Positions 58,441-64,000 of a stretch of DNA of 64,000 nt are shown piece by piece. The stretch is from Candidatus Methanoperedens sp. Its GTDB lineage: Archaea > Halobacteriota > Methanosarcinia > Methanosarcinales > Methanoperedenaceae. Positions within the stretch are counted from its first letter, which is position 1. Each line of letters opens with the position of its first letter. A program made the position numbers and the translations under genes. The notes beneath the pieces were generated by a model that searched no databases, was not told the origin of the DNA, and was given only the letters and a program-made list of their open reading frames with translations. Where the stretch lies: assembly GCA_012026795.1 (NCBI GenBank), contig VEPM01000001.1, positions 186,001-250,000 of the forward strand, written 5' to 3'.

Positions 58441-60399
58441 TCACTCCCTCTCCTCCACAAGCACTTCCACAACAGATGGATCAGCAAGCGTGGTGATATC
58501 CCCCAGGTCATGCACATCACCCGATGCGATCTTCCTCAATATGCGCCTCATTATCTTCCCGGAGCGCGTCTTGGGAAGCGCGTCCGCAAATTGCAGCTTC
58601 TCAGGCTTTGCGATAGGACCGATCGAATTCCTGACATGAATGACAAGATCGGCTTTCAGGTCATCGGTCTTATTCACACCTTCCTTAAGTGTGACAAAAG
58701 CATAGATGGCTTCCCCTTTAATATCATGGGGATAACCCACAACAGCAGCTTCAGCGACTGCATTGTGGGAAACAAGGGAACTTTCGATCTCCGCAGTGCC
58801 AAGCCTGTGTCCTGAAACCTTTATCACGTCGTCGATCCTTCCCATGATCCATAAATATCCGTCCTCGTCCTTCCGTGCGCTGTCCCCGGTCTGGTACAGT
58901 CCCGGGAACTGGGAGAAATACTTCTCGATAAAACGCTGGTGGCTGCCGAAAACAGTTCTCATCATCCCTGGCCACGGCTTCTTTATAACAAGCTGCCCTC
59001 CTTCGTTGATATCGGCTTCGGTTCCATCCGCTTTCACGACCATCGGTTCTATCCCTGGAAAAGGAAATGTCGCGGAACCGGGTTTAAGAGGCGTAGCTCC
59101 CGGCAGCGGCGTTATGAGTATTCCCCCTGTTTCAGTCTGCCACCATGTATCCACGATGGGACAGCGCCTGTTCCCGATCACGTTATAGTACCACATCCAT
59201 GCCTCGGGATTTATTGGCTCACCCACGGTTCCAAGAAGCCGGAGGCTTGAGAGGTCTCTTCCTTTTGGCCATTCATCCCCGCTTCGCTCAAGCGCCCTGA
59301 TCGCCGTCGGAGCTGTATAAAATATCGTTACTTTATATTTCTCAATAAGCTCCCAGAACCTGTCAGGCTGTGGATAATTCGGAACACCTTCAAACATCAG
59401 GCTTGTTGCTCCGCTTACAAGCGGCCCATACACGATGTAGCTGTGGCCTGTTATCCATCCTATGTCAGCGGTGCACCAGTATAAATCCTCATCCCTGTAA
59501 TCGAATATCCATTTAAAAGTCTGCATAGCATACAATAAATATCCGCCAGTGGTGTGAAGCACACCTTTCGGTTTGCCGGTGCTTCCGCTTGTATAAAGGA
59601 TAAATAGTGGGTCTTCAGCATCCATCACTTCCGGTTTGCACTCAATGCTTGCGTTCTTTATCTCCTCATGCCACCAGAAGTCTCTTCCCTGCTTCATATT
59701 CACTTTCGTGCCTGTGCGGTTGTAAACAATAACTGTATTCACAGAGTTTTTTTTGCCGCTTATCGCCCGGTCCACACTTTCCTTGAGCGGGACGATTTTC
59801 CCTCCTCTTAAACCGGCATCAGCCGTGATTACAAATGAACATGAACTGTCATGAATGCGATCTGTTAATGAATCAGCGCTAAAACCTGCAAATACAACAT
59901 TGTGAATGGCTCCGATCCTTGTACATGCCAGCATTGAGATCACAAGCTGGGGGATCATAGGAAGATAAATCGCTATCCTATCACCCTTTTTTGCACCTCT
60001 GTTCTTCAGCACGTTCGCGAATTTGCAGACTTCCATATACAATTGTTTATATGTGAATTGTTGTGTTTCACCGCCATCACCCTCCCAGAGGATAGCGATC
60101 CTGTCCCCACGCCCGGATAGGTGCCTGTCAAGGCAATTATATGATGCATTCAGCTTTCCACCCTCGAACCAGCGGCAAATGGCTTTTTCAGGATCCCATG
60201 AATTGACTTTTTCCCACTCCTTGAACCAGTTAAGCTGATGTGCTTTCTCTGCCCAGAATGTTGCGGGGTCGTTGATCGATTGTTTATAAATTTCTTTATA
60301 TTCATCAAAACTTTTTATATACGCTTTTTTGCTAAATTCAGAAGGCGGATTAAAGATACGTTTTTCATCCTGTAAAGATTCTATTGTGTTTTCAGCCAT
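58441..60399 (-). CDS. acs: Acetyl-CoA synthetase (AMP-forming)
   Basis: A 652-residue enzyme that activates acetate. The ATP loop [20 protein letters not shown] lies near residue 270 and [12 protein letters not shown] near 415; the C-terminal [14 protein letters not shown] holds the catalytic, acetylation-regulated Lys. Length is normal. It is a single-gene unit with a long upstream gap. Confidence 0.97.
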   Translation of the reverse strand: MAENTIESLQDEKRIFNPPSEFSKKAYIKSFDEYKEIYKQSINDPATFWAEKAHQLNWFKEWEKVNSWDPEKAICRWFEGGKLNASYNCLDRHLSGRGDRIAILWEGDGGETQQFTYKQLYMEVCKFANVLKNRGAKKGDRIAIYLPMIPQLVISMLACTRIGAIHNVVFAGFSADSLTDRIHDSSCSFVITADAGLRGGKIVPLKESVDRAISGKKNSVNTVIVYNRTGTKVNMKQGRDFWWHEEIKNASIECKPEVMDAEDPLFILYTSGSTGKPKGVLHTTGGYLLYAMQTFKWIFDYRDEDLYWCTADIGWITGHSYIVYGPLVSGATSLMFEGVPNYPQPDRFWELIEKYKVTIFYTAPTAIRALERSGDEWPKGRDLSSLRLLGTVGEPINPEAWMWYYNVIGNRRCPIVDTWWQTETGGILITPLPGATPLKPGSATFPFPGIEPMVVKADGTEADINEGGQLVIKKPWPGMMRTVFGSHQRFIEKYFSQFPGLYQTGDSARKDEDGYLWIMGRIDDVIKVSGHRLGTAEIESSLVSHNAVAEAAVVGYPHDIKGEAIYAFVTLKEGVNKTDDLKADLVIHVRNSIGPIAKPEKLQFADALPKTRSGKIMRRILRKIASGDVHDLGDITTLADPSVVEVLVEERE

Positions 60400-60467
60400 G
60401 CCTGTTCACCTGCCTAAGCCTTTATTTAGTTTTATTATTAAAATAGATTATCCAAATTTTTCCTATT

Positions 60468-60500
60468 GGAATATGCAAATATAAGCGATTTTCATATTCC
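60468..60500. promoter_or_regulatory. Inverted repeat upstream of acs, candidate operator
   Basis: GGAATATG (60468-60475) and CATATTCC (60493-60500) form a perfect 8-bp inverted repeat with a 17-bp spacer, about 70-100 bp before acs. It is a candidate site for a dimeric regulator. The rest of 60400-60790 is very A/T-rich and shows no gene. Confidence 0.4.
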
Positions 60501-60795
60501 TGCCTTTGCTATCGGTATTTTTGTAATACATACTAAATATACACATTATTAAACAATATTTTCCAAAAAAATTTGTGAATAAGTGTGTTAAGCTGGAATA
60601 ACCCGTACCCCTTTATTTCCACTGGAAAAATAATTTGAACATAATTGAGGAATTAAACGAAATATTAAATAATATAATGGTATATAGTTATTTAAATTGA
60701 CAAAATCATAGTTAATAATAAATATTTATTAAAAATAACCTTTAATTTTGTTATATTTAACATATATGTCCATTTACCTTTATTTCAATTGAAAA

Positions 60796-60804
60796 GTATA
60801 TATA
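60796..60804 (+). promoter_or_regulatory. TATA element before a structured leader
   Basis: GTATATATA at 60796-60804 is the only strong TATA box before the regulator gene at 60940. Transcription would begin near 60830, giving a leader of about 110 nt that contains the hairpins at 60866-60936. Confidence 0.5.
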
Positions 60805-60865
60805 CCAATAATTACATCTATTTACAAAGTCGTTCACAAAACGAACATGATTTAACACGAAGGAA

Positions 60866-60937
60866 ACATCGGAGGGGAAATCCGGATGTAAAACTGTCTG
60901 TCTCGATGGGACGGGCAGTCCTCCAATTTTTTGAGGT
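60866..60937 (+). promoter_or_regulatory. Structured mRNA leader with alternative hairpins and a pairing for the ribosome binding site
   Basis: Hairpin 1 (60866-60889) pairs ACATCGGA with TCC-G-GATGT, with one bulged G. Hairpin 2 (60894-60918) pairs CTGTCTGTCT with GGACGGGCAG using G-U pairs. An alternative stem, GGGAC/GTCCT (60908-60922), is exclusive with hairpin 2. CCTC (60920-60923) can pair with the GAGG of the ribosome binding site (60933-60936) across a T-rich loop. This is the layout of a riboswitch, attenuator or thermosensor; no known class is recognised. Confidence 0.5.
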
Positions 60938-60939
60938 TT

Positions 60940-61467
60940 ATGAAAATAAGGCTTGAAATCGAAGGAACAAACGCATGCAGTATAAATTACAAAGGTCCTG
61001 AATGCATTGACCTTGCAGTTGCTTACCTTAATTCGATAGAGGCAGATGAAGTGCAAGTACATCTTGTCAGGGACGACGGAACGAGAGCGGATGCCGAATT
61101 CGAAGGTGAATTCCCTGTAGTATCTGCTATGAAATTCATTCTTGCTGCTTCAAAAACAAGAACTGAAATTCCATCCCGGGCATCGACCATGAACAACATA
61201 AGCGAATCAAAAGCATTGACATTAAAAGAAAGATTGGAAATGTTCTTAAGATTTGAATATCCTAGGGTATGGTTCACATCTCTTGATGTAAAAAAACAAT
61301 ATGAATCAGTTTATGGAAAAATCGGTCTCAGCACGGTATCGACATATCTTGCAAGGATGTCCCGCGAGAATATACTGATTCGAAGAGGGAATCGAAGCCA
61401 GCGAGAATATCGGTTTAAAGACGAAAATAATATCATCAATAATATGGAATTGGGCCTGATAAAATAA
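60940..61467 (+). CDS. Two-domain regulator with C-terminal winged helix
   Basis: About 175 residues. The N-terminal domain (about 1-85, KIRLEIEGTNACSINYKGPE) is unrecognised and has an alternating strand pattern. The C-terminal half is a winged helix: LTLKERLEMFLRFEYPRVWF, then IGLSTVSTYLARMSRENILI and a wing RGNRSQREYRF. It may regulate itself or the queA-tgt genes that follow. The ATG at 60940 follows GAGG. Confidence 0.7.
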   Translation: MKIRLEIEGTNACSINYKGPECIDLAVAYLNSIEADEVQVHLVRDDGTRADAEFEGEFPVVSAMKFILAASKTRTEIPSRASTMNNISESKALTLKERLEMFLRFEYPRVWFTSLDVKKQYESVYGKIGLSTVSTYLARMSRENILIRRGNRSQREYRFKDENNIINNMELGLIK

Positions 61468-61494
61468 TGGCAAAATATTTTTAAGAAATACTTA

Positions 61495-61529
61495 ATTGGC
61501 TAAACTCGATTGGCTAAACTTAATTGGCT
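61495..61529 (+). repeat. Tandem 14-bp repeats upstream of queA
   Basis: ATTGGCTAAACTCG and ATTGGCTAAACTTA lie head to tail, followed by a partial third unit ATTGGCT. They end about 40 bp before the queA start, where promoter and operator elements are expected. They could be binding sites for a regulator. Confidence 0.7.
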
Positions 61530-61570
61530 GATGAAAAATTACTTAAACAACAATGTAAACTTAGCAGTCA

Positions 61571-64000
<2,430 letters not shown>

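Overview
The window is a chromosomal stretch of a euryarchaeon, most likely a methanogen or methanotroph of the Methanosarcinales/ANME-2 ('Methanoperedens'-like) type. RNA polymerase subunits are split in the archaeal way (B''/B' and A'/A''). There are archaeal translation factors (EF-2 with the diphthamide motif, EF-1A, EF-1B, aIF1A, pelota), a fused Kae1-Bud32, ArcS, a methanofuran-pathway kinase and a tetrahydromethanopterin/F420-type ATP-grasp ligase. The lineage assignment is inference; no rRNA or mcr gene is in the window.

Layout. 1-9040: rpoH(end)-rpoB2-rpoB1-rpoA1-rpoA2-rpl30e-nusA-rps12-rps7, a tightly packed information-processing operon. 9120-13543: two reverse-strand genes (MscS-like channel, five-PAS hybrid histidine kinase) sit between rps7 and fusA. 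13946-17822: fusA-tuf-rps10. 18164-22531: an operon of six type IV pilin-like genes. 22585-23868: a tnpB-only IS200/IS605-type element abutting rpl11. 23869-28697 (reverse): secE-spt5-rpl11, then pelA-DUF434-ATP-grasp and a PEF-CTERM surface protein. 28761-33245: a small TBP-like protein, a possible structured RNA, a FAD dehydrogenase with purP, a 47-residue cysteine-rich protein and a methyltransferase. 33465-41707: arcS, then membrane and secreted proteins (DUF4367, PD40 propeller, membrane winged-helix, PGF-CTERM proteins) with an unusual direct repeat. 41700-48230: accessory genes (hydrolase, transglutaminase-like, QueG-like, PadR and ArsR-type regulators, iron-sulfur flavoprotein). 48281-53445: KEOPS fusion, divergent aIF1A-rio1-KH operon, regulator, mfnE, zinc-finger protein, EF-1B, tRNA-Ala(CGC). 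53464-60399 (reverse): SHOCT protein, thi4, valS, a stretch of gene remnants, acs. 60796-64000: a regulator behind a structured leader, then queA and a bacterial-type tgt, then the edge of an RDD-family gene.

How the parts connect. Most of the window is core transcription, translation and tRNA modification. The most notable point is that it carries arcS (archaeosine pathway, typical of archaea) together with queA and a short bacterial-type tgt (queuosine pathway, typical of bacteria), plus a QueG-like iron-sulfur protein. This suggests that the organism may make both deazaguanine modifications. Other points worth checking are an apparent CTG start for aIF1A overlapping a mini-ORF, a leader RNA with alternative hairpins and a sequestered ribosome binding site, two other hairpin-rich non-coding intervals, a cysteine-bearing PadR regulator divergent from an iron-sulfur flavoprotein, and several pseudogenes and remnants between valS and acs.
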